Shown here piece by piece: positions 48,404-57,135 of a DNA stretch of 64,000 nucleotides. Source of the DNA: Stieleria mannarensis (GTDB lineage: Bacteria > Planctomycetota > Planctomycetia > Pirellulales > Pirellulaceae); contig NZ_JACEHH010000047.1 in NCBI RefSeq assembly GCF_014154935.1, forward strand, positions 1 to 64,000, given 5' to 3'. Under the pieces are notes generated by a model, which made no database searches, was not told where the DNA came from, and saw only the letters and a list, made by a program, of their open reading frames with translations. The first letter of the stretch is position 1. Each line of letters starts with the position of its first letter. The translations under genes and the position numbers were made by a program.

Positions 48404-50203
48404 CTAGCGAATCTGTGCCTGTTCGATTTCGCGGAGGGCCAAAAACGCGTTCGCAATGCTGGTTCCGGCAAAACGTTCTCTCCAGGATTCCGCCGACGGA
48501 CGGTCGGGACGCTGCACGCGCACGTACAGCCAGTACGAGACAACCAGCCCGATCACACCCAGCACGAGCGACGGAATCAAGGAGTTGGGGGTCAGGACGA
48601 CATCGAATCCGATCGCAACCGTCGCCGGAATCCACATCAGCCACCACGGGAAACCGATCAACGGGGCGACTTTCAAATAGATGCCTTTCACCGCGTCAAG
48701 TTTCTCGCGGACCTGGTCGATGGGTTTCGAATAGTCGATCCGATTGATTCGCGTACAGACCGCAGCGGCGGCGGCGATCACCAAAATTCCATAAACGTGC
48801 AGAATCGCGCCGCAGACCACCTTGGGCATCACGCTGGTGTTTCGCGCCCAGCATTGAGCACCCAAGACGATGATGGCGACGCCGACCAAAATCTGAATCA
48901 CTTGCCCGCGAAACAGCGGCCGCAAAGACGTTCGGATGCGGTCCATCAAGTCACGCCGCGTCAACAGCAACCTGCCGGCCAGTTCCTGTTGCTCAAGACT
49001 GGCCGTTGACGGCGTGATCGTCGTCGCATTATCGACCGGCCGGCCGACATCGGCGACGTCACCGTGGACCAGGGTGGGGGCAAACGCCGGGTTGTCCGTC
49101 GACGCGATGCTCTGGATGTCCGACTTAATCTGGCTGGCGTGTTGGTACCGACGCTGGGGTTCCTTTTCAAGCGTTCGCAGCACGACGTCGTCCAGCCGTA
49201 CATCGATCGCGACCTTGCGTGACGGCGCCGCGAATCGCCCGATCGGAAGCTCGCCGGTCAGCATCTCGTAAAAGACGACGCCCAACGAATAGATGTCAGC
49301 CCGGTGGTCGACTCCGCGAGCCCCTTCGAATTGTTCGGGGGCCATGTAGCGTGGCGTTCCCATCACCTGATGCGTCCCGGTCAGCTCCGTCGGCTGATTT
49401 TCATTACCCAGGATCCGCGACAGACCGAAGTCGGCGATCTTCACCGAACCGTCCTTCGCCATCAAGATGTTTTCCGGCTTGATGTCGCGGTGGATCACAC
49501 CCTTGTCGTGGGCAAACTGCAACGCGTCGCACAGATGCGGCACGATCGCCAACGCGTGTTCGGGAGACAACTGCCCGGCCCGGACGACGTCGCGCAACGT
49601 CGGTCCGTCCACAAACTCCATCAAAAAGTAAAACGTGTCCTGGACCTTTCCGAATTCGAAGACCGAGACAATGTTGGGGTGGTTCAGCTTCGCCAGTGTG
49701 CGAGCCTCCCGAGTGAACCGGAGCGCGAACTTCACGTCGTGGGCGAATTCTTCTGGCAAGATCTTCAGGGCGACCAAGCGATCCAGCCCTTCCTGGCGGG
49801 CCTTGTAGACAGCGCCCATCCCGCCGGCACCGAGCAGTTCGATGATCTCCAGTGTCGGGAACAGTTCGGACAAACGTGCGACGGTCGGCGGTGCGAACGG
49901 AGCGTTCGGCTTGTCGTCTTCATCGAGTGCGTCGTCGATTGCCCCGACATGATCGGGAAATCGATCCAGGTATTCCTGTTTCGTCGGACGGTCGCCACGA
50001 CGTCGCCGATAGTCGATTTCCAACACGACCAGTTCGGCCAGCAGCAGTTCTTGTTCTTCGTCGGGAACGTTGTCCGAGAGCACCGATTCGATGGTCGGTG
50101 GCCGGTCGGATTGCCACAGACGTTCGAAATCGGCGCAGCGATCGTCGATCCGTTCCAGGGCGGCAAGCGGCAGTTTTTTCTGGCGAACATTCATCGGTTT
50201 CAA
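48404..50203 (-). CDS. Ser/Thr protein kinase with C-terminal membrane segments
   Basis: The 599-residue protein has an N-terminal region with DRPTKQEYLDRFPDH, common before planctomycete kinases. The complete kinase domain follows: LLGAGGMGAVYKAR (residues 123-136), Lys147 in VALKIL, HRDIKPEN (Asp240), DFG (258-260), and MAPEQ. After a linker, about four hydrophobic segments lie at about 430-570 (for example VIQILVGVAIIVLGAQ and SLVLGVIGLVVSYWLYV), so it is membrane-bound. All catalytic residues are intact, unlike the HCD variant in the 13634 kinase. TTG 50203 has AGGA six bases upstream; ATG 50194 would remove only three residues. It lies downstream of the acyltransferase gene start in the same orientation, with 63 bases between the genes. 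Confidence 0.92.
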   Translation of the reverse strand: MKPMNVRQKKLPLAALERIDDRCADFERLWQSDRPPTIESVLSDNVPDEEQELLLAELVVLEIDYRRRRGDRPTKQEYLDRFPDHVGAIDDALDEDDKPNAPFAPPTVARLSELFPTLEIIELLGAGGMGAVYKARQEGLDRLVALKILPEEFAHDVKFALRFTREARTLAKLNHPNIVSVFEFGKVQDTFYFLMEFVDGPTLRDVVRAGQLSPEHALAIVPHLCDALQFAHDKGVIHRDIKPENILMAKDGSVKIADFGLSRILGNENQPTELTGTHQVMGTPRYMAPEQFEGARGVDHRADIYSLGVVFYEMLTGELPIGRFAAPSRKVAIDVRLDDVVLRTLEKEPQRRYQHASQIKSDIQSIASTDNPAFAPTLVHGDVADVGRPVDNATTITPSTASLEQQELAGRLLLTRRDLMDRIRTSLRPLFRGQVIQILVGVAIIVLGAQCWARNTSVMPKVVCGAILHVYGILVIAAAAAVCTRINRIDYSKPIDQVREKLDAVKGIYLKVAPLIGFPWWLMWIPATVAIGFDVVLTPNSLIPSLVLGVIGLVVSYWLYVRVQRPDRPSAESWRERFAGTSIANAFLALREIEQAQIR

Positions 50204-50414
50204 GCAATTCCTGCTGACGTTTTTCTCATTTCAAACGCGGACGACTCTCCATGGTCCGCACGAAACCCCAAAAACCCGGGGATTTCCGCACTAATCTAGC
50301 AACCGCTGTTTCTCGCGACTGCCCGACAGGAAACTGGGAAAAAACTCTACGAGTTCTGAAACCGGTATTTGTGCCCGGGACATCTTCAGCGGTGACGTGA
50401 CAACCGGTCGACCG

Positions 50415-52313
50415 TTACTTGTCGGTGGCGAATTCGACCCAACGCGTGCGAACGTCCTGTGCCGTGTTCAGTTTCCATGTCCCCGTGCCGTCAAATACGT
50501 GTGACTGTCGGTGGTCCCCCGAAGAGTCGTTCCAGTCATAGGTCACCCGCACCGAATCATTGGCCTTGGTAGATTCGACCAGATGAGCTTCAGCCCGCAG
50601 ATAGCGTTTGCCTCCGCTGTTGCGAAATCGGATCTGAATGTCGCGCGAAGGATGGGGCAACTCTGCCGAGCCATAACAGAAACTCTGAGACCAAAAATCA
50701 CTCGGCTCGTCGCCCCGTCGTGGAACCCTCCAATCTCGGACGATCGGCCGGAAGTGTTCTCCGCCGTCGGTGCTGAATTCGATCTGGTAGCGAACCGTCG
50801 GATCGGGTGGGCTGCCCGACGCGACATGGGCCGCTGCATAGGCTTGAACAACCGGGCGGTCGCTGCGCAGGTCGAGTGAGACCGAGGGTTCACCAAATCC
50901 GCCTTCGGCGACAAACGTCTTGGCCAGTTCGATTTCCGGCCCGATGGAACGCACGCGTCGACCGCTCGATGCGTATTGCACCGTCGTCCCGTTGTCTTTC
51001 AATCGAGGCAGGACGGCGATGTTCGCCTGACAGACCGTGCGAATCTCCAATCCCGAGTCGCGCAGGTCTTGGGCGCCCGCTGCCAAACGCAACCAATAGC
51101 TCGATCGGCCCTTCACCAGATCGGTCAGATCCAATCCGTCGACGAAGGTCTGCTCGGTGGACCAGGTCCGACCGGCGTCACGGGAAACCGCGACGGGGCA
51201 ATCAAGGTTGCCACGGAGCACGAGCCCGCCGGTACAGCCCGGCTGGTAAATCCCCCAGGCGTTGTTGTTGGGTGGTGATGCACCAATCACATACGGGGTT
51301 TGAAATTCGAACACAATCTCGTCGGCACTTTCCCGTACGATGCCCTCGCGGTAGTCGTCGGTGGAAAAATCGGGACGATAGACCGACTGGACGTTGGCGT
51401 AGCGCACTTGTCCGTCGCGGTGCGGTGTTCCGGTGGTTGAACCGTGCATCTTGTCGGGCTGGTTGACCCAAGTGCGTGATCGGTGCGGCCCCGGGATCCC
51501 GCCGGCGTTGTAGTTGCGTCCCCAAAAGACGAACGTCTTCCCATCATCCAGACCGGGTTGAAAGTACCGCCGCAACGTTTCGCCTCGCCGCAGATAAACC
51601 ATCGGTGGCGGACCCGCGTAACCGGCCAAGTACTCAGCGACGGCGTAGCTTCGATAAGAATTGCCGTCATCGGGGTGTAGCCCGCACACCAACCAACCAC
51701 GCTGCCGCCCAGGCAAATAGTTGCGGTCGATCAAACGGTCCACATCAGATTGAATTTCACCCAGCCCCATCAGCCGGGCGCCGCTGGGATCGAAGATGAC
51801 CGTCGACAAGTCGTGATCCAACAGCGCCCAGCGACCCTCGCGATACGCACCGCCAGTAAGGAAAACCTCAAATGCATTGTGTGCCGATGCGCCAACCCCG
51901 CGGGCACGTCCGTGTCCCAGGCGATGTTCGAATTCGGCCGTCCACTGCGAGTGGGTGGTGCCACAAAGCCCGTATCCGAATCCGAACAGCCCGTTCCAAT
52001 ACTCACGCAGCCGATAGTCGTGTTGCGATTCAAATCCATTCCCCCAAAGGTCGCGGCGGCCGGCTTCACCGTGCCAATAGTGCGTGTTCCGAAACAGCCA
52101 GGACGCCAACGCCCGGTCCTCGTCCGTCTGAACAGGCCGTCCTGTGACGCGTCGATAGATCTCCGCCTGAGTCGCAAACAGGCGATCAAATGTCGAGATC
52201 GCCAACTCACCGGGATACCAGGGGTGATCGGTCCGAATTTGAGGGTCACCGGTTTCCGCCAGCGCCTGACCGATCAAGGTGCAGGCAATCATCAATCCGA
52301 TCAGACGTCGCAT
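50415..52313 (-). CDS. Secreted protein with transglutaminase-like core
   Basis: The 632-residue protein has a signal peptide (MRRLIGLMIACTLIGQALA). The segment at about residues 105-180 resembles a transglutaminase/protease-like core: FGYGLCGTTHSQW with Cys117, then SAHNAFEVFL with His145, then GRWALLDHDLS with Asp166 or Asp168, in the order and spacing expected for a Cys-His-Asp triad. The rest (about 400 residues) is beta-rich, includes VSRDAGRTWS, an Asp-box-like motif, and has no family I recognise. It may crosslink or cleave extracellular protein or glycan amide bonds, but this is inference from the motif order. ATG 52313 is used; TTG 52328 is an in-frame alternative. It may be the distal member of the ABC gene series upstream. 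Confidence 0.65.
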   Translation of the reverse strand: MRRLIGLMIACTLIGQALAETGDPQIRTDHPWYPGELAISTFDRLFATQAEIYRRVTGRPVQTDEDRALASWLFRNTHYWHGEAGRRDLWGNGFESQHDYRLREYWNGLFGFGYGLCGTTHSQWTAEFEHRLGHGRARGVGASAHNAFEVFLTGGAYREGRWALLDHDLSTVIFDPSGARLMGLGEIQSDVDRLIDRNYLPGRQRGWLVCGLHPDDGNSYRSYAVAEYLAGYAGPPPMVYLRRGETLRRYFQPGLDDGKTFVFWGRNYNAGGIPGPHRSRTWVNQPDKMHGSTTGTPHRDGQVRYANVQSVYRPDFSTDDYREGIVRESADEIVFEFQTPYVIGASPPNNNAWGIYQPGCTGGLVLRGNLDCPVAVSRDAGRTWSTEQTFVDGLDLTDLVKGRSSYWLRLAAGAQDLRDSGLEIRTVCQANIAVLPRLKDNGTTVQYASSGRRVRSIGPEIELAKTFVAEGGFGEPSVSLDLRSDRPVVQAYAAAHVASGSPPDPTVRYQIEFSTDGGEHFRPIVRDWRVPRRGDEPSDFWSQSFCYGSAELPHPSRDIQIRFRNSGGKRYLRAEAHLVESTKANDSVRVTYDWNDSSGDHRQSHVFDGTGTWKLNTAQDVRTRWVEFATDK

Positions 52314-52430
52314 GAGTTTCCGGTCCAACGGGCGGAAGGAAGTTTTGGGGAGGCTGATCAGTTTACCTGGAATGACGGTCGCACTTGGAATGACAGGTAA
52401 AAAATGCGTTGAACCCTCCGTGAGCGGCGA

Positions 52431-53225
52431 TCAACCTTCTTGCTGCGTCGGGTATTCGGTGTGTTCGACCCGATAGAGGGCGATGCCAAGGAACAGGACA
52501 ATCATCACGCCCAGCATTTGCAGGTGCGTCGATGCCGGTTCGTTTCCAAACACGTTCTCGGCCTGACTGCGGGCGTCCGCCCATTGCATCCAATCCGCCA
52601 ACAAGCCTCGCAAGCGGTAATTGATCGTGAACTTGTTGACCAACGCGGGGATGAACGAGACGACGTATTCCACGACGACGGTGTACGCCACCGCGGCGAC
52701 CATCGTGCGGCGGTAAAACAGCGTGCCGATCAGCAGATACAACGCCGCGTGGACGAAACACGACAGCACCACCAGTTTCGTGAGCACCCACCACAATTCG
52801 GATCCGATCGTCGGCCCCACCACCACGGTGCACAACGCCACCGCGGCAAGCGACGCCGAGAGCGTCCAAACGACCGAGGTCATGTACTTGCCGACCAGCA
52901 CCATCCGGCGACCGGACGAGCGCAGCGTCAAATAGACCCAGGTTTGCCCTTCGATCTCCGTGCTGATCGCCGGTGTGGCCCACAGCAGCAATCCCAGTAA
53001 GCAACTGACTTCGGGGATCAAAAAGTACATCGCCATTCCCAACGGCTCGATGAAGTCATCCGCGACGTATTCATCACCCCGTTCGAACTTTGTGATCAGG
53101 TGGACCGCCGTGACGATCGCCACTGGAAACGCCACCAGCAGAAACCAGATCGCGATCCGTCCCAGTGTTCGCGAGCGGCGAAGCTCGAACAGCATCACAT
53201 CGATCGGCAGAGTCAGCTTGCTCAA
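52431..53225 (-). CDS. ABC-2 type transporter permease (second pair)
   Basis: The 264-residue protein has about six membrane segments (for example IAIWFLLVAFPVAIVTAVHLI and LGVMIVLFLGIALYRV at the end) and a LSKLTLPIDVMLFELRRSR start typical of ABC-2 permeases. TTG 53225 is chosen as start: it overlaps the stop of the upstream ATPase gene in the sequence TTGA and has GAGGAG seven bases upstream on the minus strand (53233-53238). The same frame is open to 53420, but that part overlaps the ATPase and has no permease features. It presumably forms a transporter with the ATPase encoded directly upstream; whether it exports or imports, and what, is not visible. Confidence 0.85.
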   Translation of the reverse strand: MSKLTLPIDVMLFELRRSRTLGRIAIWFLLVAFPVAIVTAVHLITKFERGDEYVADDFIEPLGMAMYFLIPEVSCLLGLLLWATPAISTEIEGQTWVYLTLRSSGRRMVLVGKYMTSVVWTLSASLAAVALCTVVVGPTIGSELWWVLTKLVVLSCFVHAALYLLIGTLFYRRTMVAAVAYTVVVEYVVSFIPALVNKFTINYRLRGLLADWMQWADARSQAENVFGNEPASTHLQMLGVMIVLFLGIALYRVEHTEYPTQQEG

Positions 53226-54157
53226 GGCGTTTCTCCTCGGTGATGCTTCAACAGCGAATCGAACAACGCTTCCAGATTGCCGTTGGAAGCCTGTAAACGC
53301 TCGATCGCCAAGCTTTCGCCGCGGATCCAATGCGGCAGCTGTCGATAGAATTCGCCGGGATCTCGCAGCGAAACCTTCAATTCCGTCCGTCCGGCCGACA
53401 GGGAAAGCGAGTCGACCCACGGAACCTCGGCCAAGTGGTGCACCAGCCGAGCGGCGTCCGGGCCGATCACGCTGACCTGTTGCGGCGTGTCGGCCAAGAT
53501 CGATTCGATTTCATCGGCGGTCCCACTTGCCAGCAATCGTCCGCCATAGATCAACAGGAACGACGACGTCACCGCTTCGATCTCTTGCAACACGTGGCTG
53601 GCGAACAGCAGCCCTCGCCCCTGGTCGGTCCACGACTTCAACACCGCCGTCATGTCGGCTCGCCCGACCGGATCCAGGCCGTTGTAGGGTTCGTCCAAAA
53701 TCAGCAAGTCCGGTTGGTGTGCGATCGCTTGGGCGATCTTGGTGCGCTGTCGCATCCCCAGCGAATAGGTTCCCATCGGGCGGTGCATCGCGCCGCTCAT
53801 GCCGACGATCTGCAACGCCTGTTCGGCCAGCTCGCGGCTTTCGCGGCGGCTGATGCCGTGCAAGCGAACCAGGTACTTGACCCATTCATAGGCGGACACG
53901 TTGGGATACAGGACGTCCGAGGCCGGGCAAAGGCCGATGTTGCGGAGAATGGTTCGGTGGCGGATCGGATTCTTTCCAAAGACGCGAACGCTTCCCAAGG
54001 TGGGGTGAAAGTGGCCGATCAACAGATTGATCAGTGTTGTTTTTCCTGAACCGTTGGGACCGATCAGACCGTAGGCCCCCGAGTTCAGGTTGACGTTCAA
54101 ATCGTTCACGCCGACGACGTTCCCGTACATTTTGGTGACTTGATTCAATTCGATCAT
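53222..54157 (-). CDS. ABC transporter ATP-binding protein (second pair)
   Basis: The 311-residue protein has a complete ABC ATPase: Walker A GLIGPNGSGKTTL (about residues 31-43), signature YSLGMRQRTKIAQA, Walker B LLILDEPYNGLDP, and the switch His in LFASHVL. After about residue 215 it carries the C-terminal extension seen in ABC-2 ATPases (QVSVIGPDAARLVHHL). It starts three bases after the stop of the upstream permease and shares four bases with the downstream permease, so the genes are almost certainly one operon. It supplies energy to an ABC-2 permease, most likely the downstream one. Confidence 0.94.
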   Translation of the reverse strand: MIELNQVTKMYGNVVGVNDLNVNLNSGAYGLIGPNGSGKTTLINLLIGHFHPTLGSVRVFGKNPIRHRTILRNIGLCPASDVLYPNVSAYEWVKYLVRLHGISRRESRELAEQALQIVGMSGAMHRPMGTYSLGMRQRTKIAQAIAHQPDLLILDEPYNGLDPVGRADMTAVLKSWTDQGRGLLFASHVLQEIEAVTSSFLLIYGGRLLASGTADEIESILADTPQQVSVIGPDAARLVHHLAEVPWVDSLSLSAGRTELKVSLRDPGEFYRQLPHWIRGESLAIERLQASNGNLEALFDSLLKHHRGETP

Positions 54158-54160
54158 CGC

Positions 54161-55156
54161 TCAAACACTCAGCCTCGCGACGATGCGTCGGTGCACGATC
54201 CAAAATCCGATCACCGTGATCCCCACCAAGACGCCGATCGCAGGCAACACGCTGGCGGATGTCGTGTCCAATCCGAACACCCACGATTCGACTTTGCCCA
54301 GCGTGTGGTAGGGCGAAAGGAATCGCCAGCGATCCAAATCCACGCCGTACTCTTCCCAGTTGATCGGTCCGCGGCGGCGACGGGGAGGCCGCCGGCCGGA
54401 CATCGCGGCGGTCGTGAAGGTCAAGAATTGATAGGCCACAAACCCCATCGCCCACGTGGCGAACCAGGCAAACGTTGCATAACGACTCTCCGCCGTCAGC
54501 GAGGAATAAACGACGGCCAGCGTGGTCGTCGGAAGCACCAACACGACCGAAGCCGCCAGGATACGCAGCGGAATGTCCCAGGTTTGCGAGATCACCGACA
54601 GGTCCGGCGACAGCAACACGCCCAGCACGTACAGCAGCAACGCCGGCACCGTGGTCACCGCCGCCAGGAAAAACCAGATCACCGCCGATTTGCCGACGAT
54701 GTACTGCGTCGGTGACAGCGGCCGCGAAAAGTACATCAAGTACGCTTTGGTGCGGAGGTCATAAGAGACCAAGAGGGGCGCGATCAGGCCGATCAATCCG
54801 ACCATCGTGAACAGTTGGGGGTAGCGAAAATAGGCCAAGATCATCGTCGACCAGACTTCATGCCGGGCCGCGTCCATGTCGTCCAGGATCAACGCCGCCA
54901 GATCGGGACGCGCTAGTGGTCGACGAACCACGTTGACGATCATCCGCTGCATGTCCGGTTCGGTCGACGAAAACTCGAATGCAAAAATCCCCAACGCCGG
55001 AAACATCACCGGCAGCCAGGCCAACACCAACAGAATCCGCAGCCAACGTCGCTTCAATATCAACGCCACCCCGCCACGGGCGATCACCAGTGGGCGAAGC
55101 AACTGGTCGGCACGCTCACCGGACCACTTTCGGTACCCCAGATCATGGACCGGCAC
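54161..55156 (-). CDS. ABC-2 type transporter permease (first pair)
   Basis: The 331-residue protein has about six membrane segments, for example LRILLVLAWLPVMFPALGIF near the N terminus, VGLIGLIAPLLVSYDL, and GVLVGITVIGFWIVH at the end. A large loop after the first helix (about residues 62-110) is probably outside the membrane. The start is GTG 55156, within a 14-base overlap with the end of the upstream ATPase gene. The N terminus MPVHDLGYRKWSGER is typical of permeases in planctomycete ABC-2 pairs. The partner is most likely the upstream ATPase. Confidence 0.88.
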   Translation of the reverse strand: MPVHDLGYRKWSGERADQLLRPLVIARGGVALILKRRWLRILLVLAWLPVMFPALGIFAFEFSSTEPDMQRMIVNVVRRPLARPDLAALILDDMDAARHEVWSTMILAYFRYPQLFTMVGLIGLIAPLLVSYDLRTKAYLMYFSRPLSPTQYIVGKSAVIWFFLAAVTTVPALLLYVLGVLLSPDLSVISQTWDIPLRILAASVVLVLPTTTLAVVYSSLTAESRYATFAWFATWAMGFVAYQFLTFTTAAMSGRRPPRRRRGPINWEEYGVDLDRWRFLSPYHTLGKVESWVFGLDTTSASVLPAIGVLVGITVIGFWIVHRRIVARLSV

Positions 55157-56144
55157 GACGGGCCCCCGCTGTCTGGACGGCTGCGTCTGTGGAAAGTCCC
55201 GCTGACGCCGAGAGGCCCGCTGTCATCGAACCCGAGGCGACATCGATGAAGATCTGTTCCAGCGAGTTGACGGCCGGTTCCATTCGGCCGATCGCCGTGT
55301 CACTGTCGGCCGCCCAATGCCACAACATCGATGTTTGCTCCGGTTCGATTCCGCTGATGCGAAGCGTGCCGGACTTGGGTTGCCACTCCACGCGATGCCC
55401 TTCCGACGTGACGCGACGGGCAAACGCGCTGTGATCACCGATGACCGACACGTGCATCGTCGGTTCGATCGGACGGCTCAAGTTGTCCAGCGTGTCGATC
55501 ACGCGGACGGTCCCTTGCACCAGGATCACCACATGGTCGCACACCGACCGGACGTCCGGCAAAATGTGCGTCGACAAAATGATCGACTTTCCGTGACGCG
55601 TCGCTAAGTTGCGAATCCGTCGCAGCATGGCGACACGTTGATCGGGATCCAGACCGGTCGTCGGTTCATCCAATATCAACAGCGGAGGATCATGCACCAG
55701 GGCCTGAGCGAATTTCAGTTTCTGACGCATTCCGGTGGAATACGATTCGACCTCCCGGTAACGTTCTTCGCCGAATCCACAGAAGTCCATCATCTCGTGG
55801 CTGCGCCGCAGACCCTCGCGAGCGGGCAAGCCCGACAGTTGTGCCATCAAGGAAACCGATTCGATCCCTTCCAGCCCCGCGATGTAGCAATCGTCTTCGG
55901 GCAGGTAGCCGATCGAATCTCGGATCGCTTTGGTTTCGCGCGGCCATTTGTAATCCAGCACGCGTCCGTTTCCCGCTTGGGTATGCAGCAACCCCAGCAA
56001 CGCTTTGATCAGCGTGCTTTTCCCCGACCCGTTGGGCCCCAGCAGCCCTGTCACGCCGGGCGGAATGCGCAGCGACACATCCCGCAACGCTTCGATGTCT
56101 CCGTACCGTTTGGAGACGTTGTCAATTTCGATGATCGGTTCCAG
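55143..56144 (-). CDS. ABC transporter ATP-binding protein (first pair), start codon unclear
   Basis: The protein (about 333 residues) has Walker A GLLGPNGSGKSTL, Q-loop region LPEDDCYIAG, signature YSTGMRQKLKFAQA, Walker B LLILDEPTTGLDP and switch His in STHIL. The usual N-terminal strand is encoded (IIEIDNVSKRYGDIEALRD), but the frame, open only from a TAG at 56155-56157, has no ATG, GTG or TTG before that strand. CTG 56144, ATC 56135 or ATT could be the start; TTG 56087 would delete the first beta-strand. The coordinate 56144 is therefore a best guess. It overlaps the downstream permease by 14 bases and is the first gene of a four-gene ABC series. Confidence 0.85.
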   Translation of the reverse strand: MEPIIEIDNVSKRYGDIEALRDVSLRIPPGVTGLLGPNGSGKSTLIKALLGLLHTQAGNGRVLDYKWPRETKAIRDSIGYLPEDDCYIAGLEGIESVSLMAQLSGLPAREGLRRSHEMMDFCGFGEERYREVESYSTGMRQKLKFAQALVHDPPLLILDEPTTGLDPDQRVAMLRRIRNLATRHGKSIILSTHILPDVRSVCDHVVILVQGTVRVIDTLDNLSRPIEPTMHVSVIGDHSAFARRVTSEGHRVEWQPKSGTLRISGIEPEQTSMLWHWAADSDTAIGRMEPAVNSLEQIFIDVASGSMTAGLSASAGLSTDAAVQTAGARRAGP

Positions 56145-56289
56145 TGTGCCGTCTCGCTACAGGTGAACAGTGACGGGGATGGTGACAAAGGGCGGTGACT
56201 TCATCAACTCACATCGCTCGCGCCGGATCCATTCGACTGTGCCGATCAATGCTTGGCAAGCGAAGGCAAAAAAACAATCAGGACGGAAC

Positions 56290-56859
56290 TCAAGACCGAA
56301 CCACTTTGACCACCTTGGATCCCGCGATCAGATCGTGCAGACAGCGCTTATCGGAGCGAAAAATCAGGATCGCGTCAAACAGAAAGACCAAATTGACCAA
56401 TTGGTCGTCGGTGTACCCGGGGATCAACAGAGTGGCGATGGTGAAGGGGACGGTCCACAGGTAGCGATAAACATAGATCCGCGTGAACGAGATCAATTCA
56501 TTCGTATTCGCGTCCACGATCCGAATACCCGCGGCCAGTTTGCCGATCGACTGCCCCCGGGTGGCCAGCAAGTACCCGTTGAGTAACAGATACACCAGCA
56601 TGCCGGCCAACGACATCGCCAACTGCTCCAACATGCCCACCTCTCCCATCGCGGCCCGGCCGATGAAGTCCGTCGCGATCTGGAGCGGGAAAATGATGAA
56701 CATCATCAAGAATCCGTCGACGATCACCGCGCCCAAGCGGGACAAGCGACTGGCCAATTCCGGCGCCGCGTTGTGATCGACAAACGCGTCGGTTTGCGAC
56801 GGATACGACGTCGGCGCGTATGGATTGACCGGCTCGTTGTCGGCGAATGGATCATTCAT
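56290..56859 (-). CDS. RDD-family membrane protein
   Basis: The 189-residue protein has the RDD pattern: an ELASRLSRLGAVIVDGFL start of the domain with Arg and Asp, a middle ATRGQSIGKLAAGIRIVD and a final RCLHDLIAGSKVVKV, with about four membrane helices. Its N-terminal PVNPYAPTSYP stretch is common in planctomycete membrane proteins. RDD proteins have no settled general function; some are proposed Na+/H+ antiporters. It is upstream of the ABC genes in the same orientation with a gap of about 145 bases, so co-transcription is possible but not clear. It is divergent from the sulfatase gene. Confidence 0.88.
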   Translation of the reverse strand: MNDPFADNEPVNPYAPTSYPSQTDAFVDHNAAPELASRLSRLGAVIVDGFLMMFIIFPLQIATDFIGRAAMGEVGMLEQLAMSLAGMLVYLLLNGYLLATRGQSIGKLAAGIRIVDANTNELISFTRIYVYRYLWTVPFTIATLLIPGYTDDQLVNLVFLFDAILIFRSDKRCLHDLIAGSKVVKVVRS

Positions 56860-56905
56860 GGGGGCTTACTACGTCGGCGGACCGAAGGGCGTGGGGCGAA
56901 CGAAA

Positions 56906-56931
56906 CGTTGACGCACAACGTTGACGCACAA
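56906..56931. repeat. 13-bp direct repeat, two adjacent copies
   Basis: CGTTGACGCACAA occurs twice without a gap (56906-56918 and 56919-56931) between the divergent RDD and sulfatase genes. Nothing more can be said of its role. Confidence 0.8.
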
Positions 56932-57135
56932 CGAGTGAGTCTTTGCGTCAGAGAAACGAGATCGCGTCGACGTGATTATACAGTGGGTGCCCCGCGGTCA
57001 TTCGGCTGCCCGACCGATGATCGACAATATTTCTGTGCCGGTCAGCTTTGGTTACACCGCCGATTCCGCACCTTCTATTGCGGGGGCTGTTAAATTGACG
57101 CAAGTGTCCCCTCTCCAGATGCAAGGAAAGAATCC

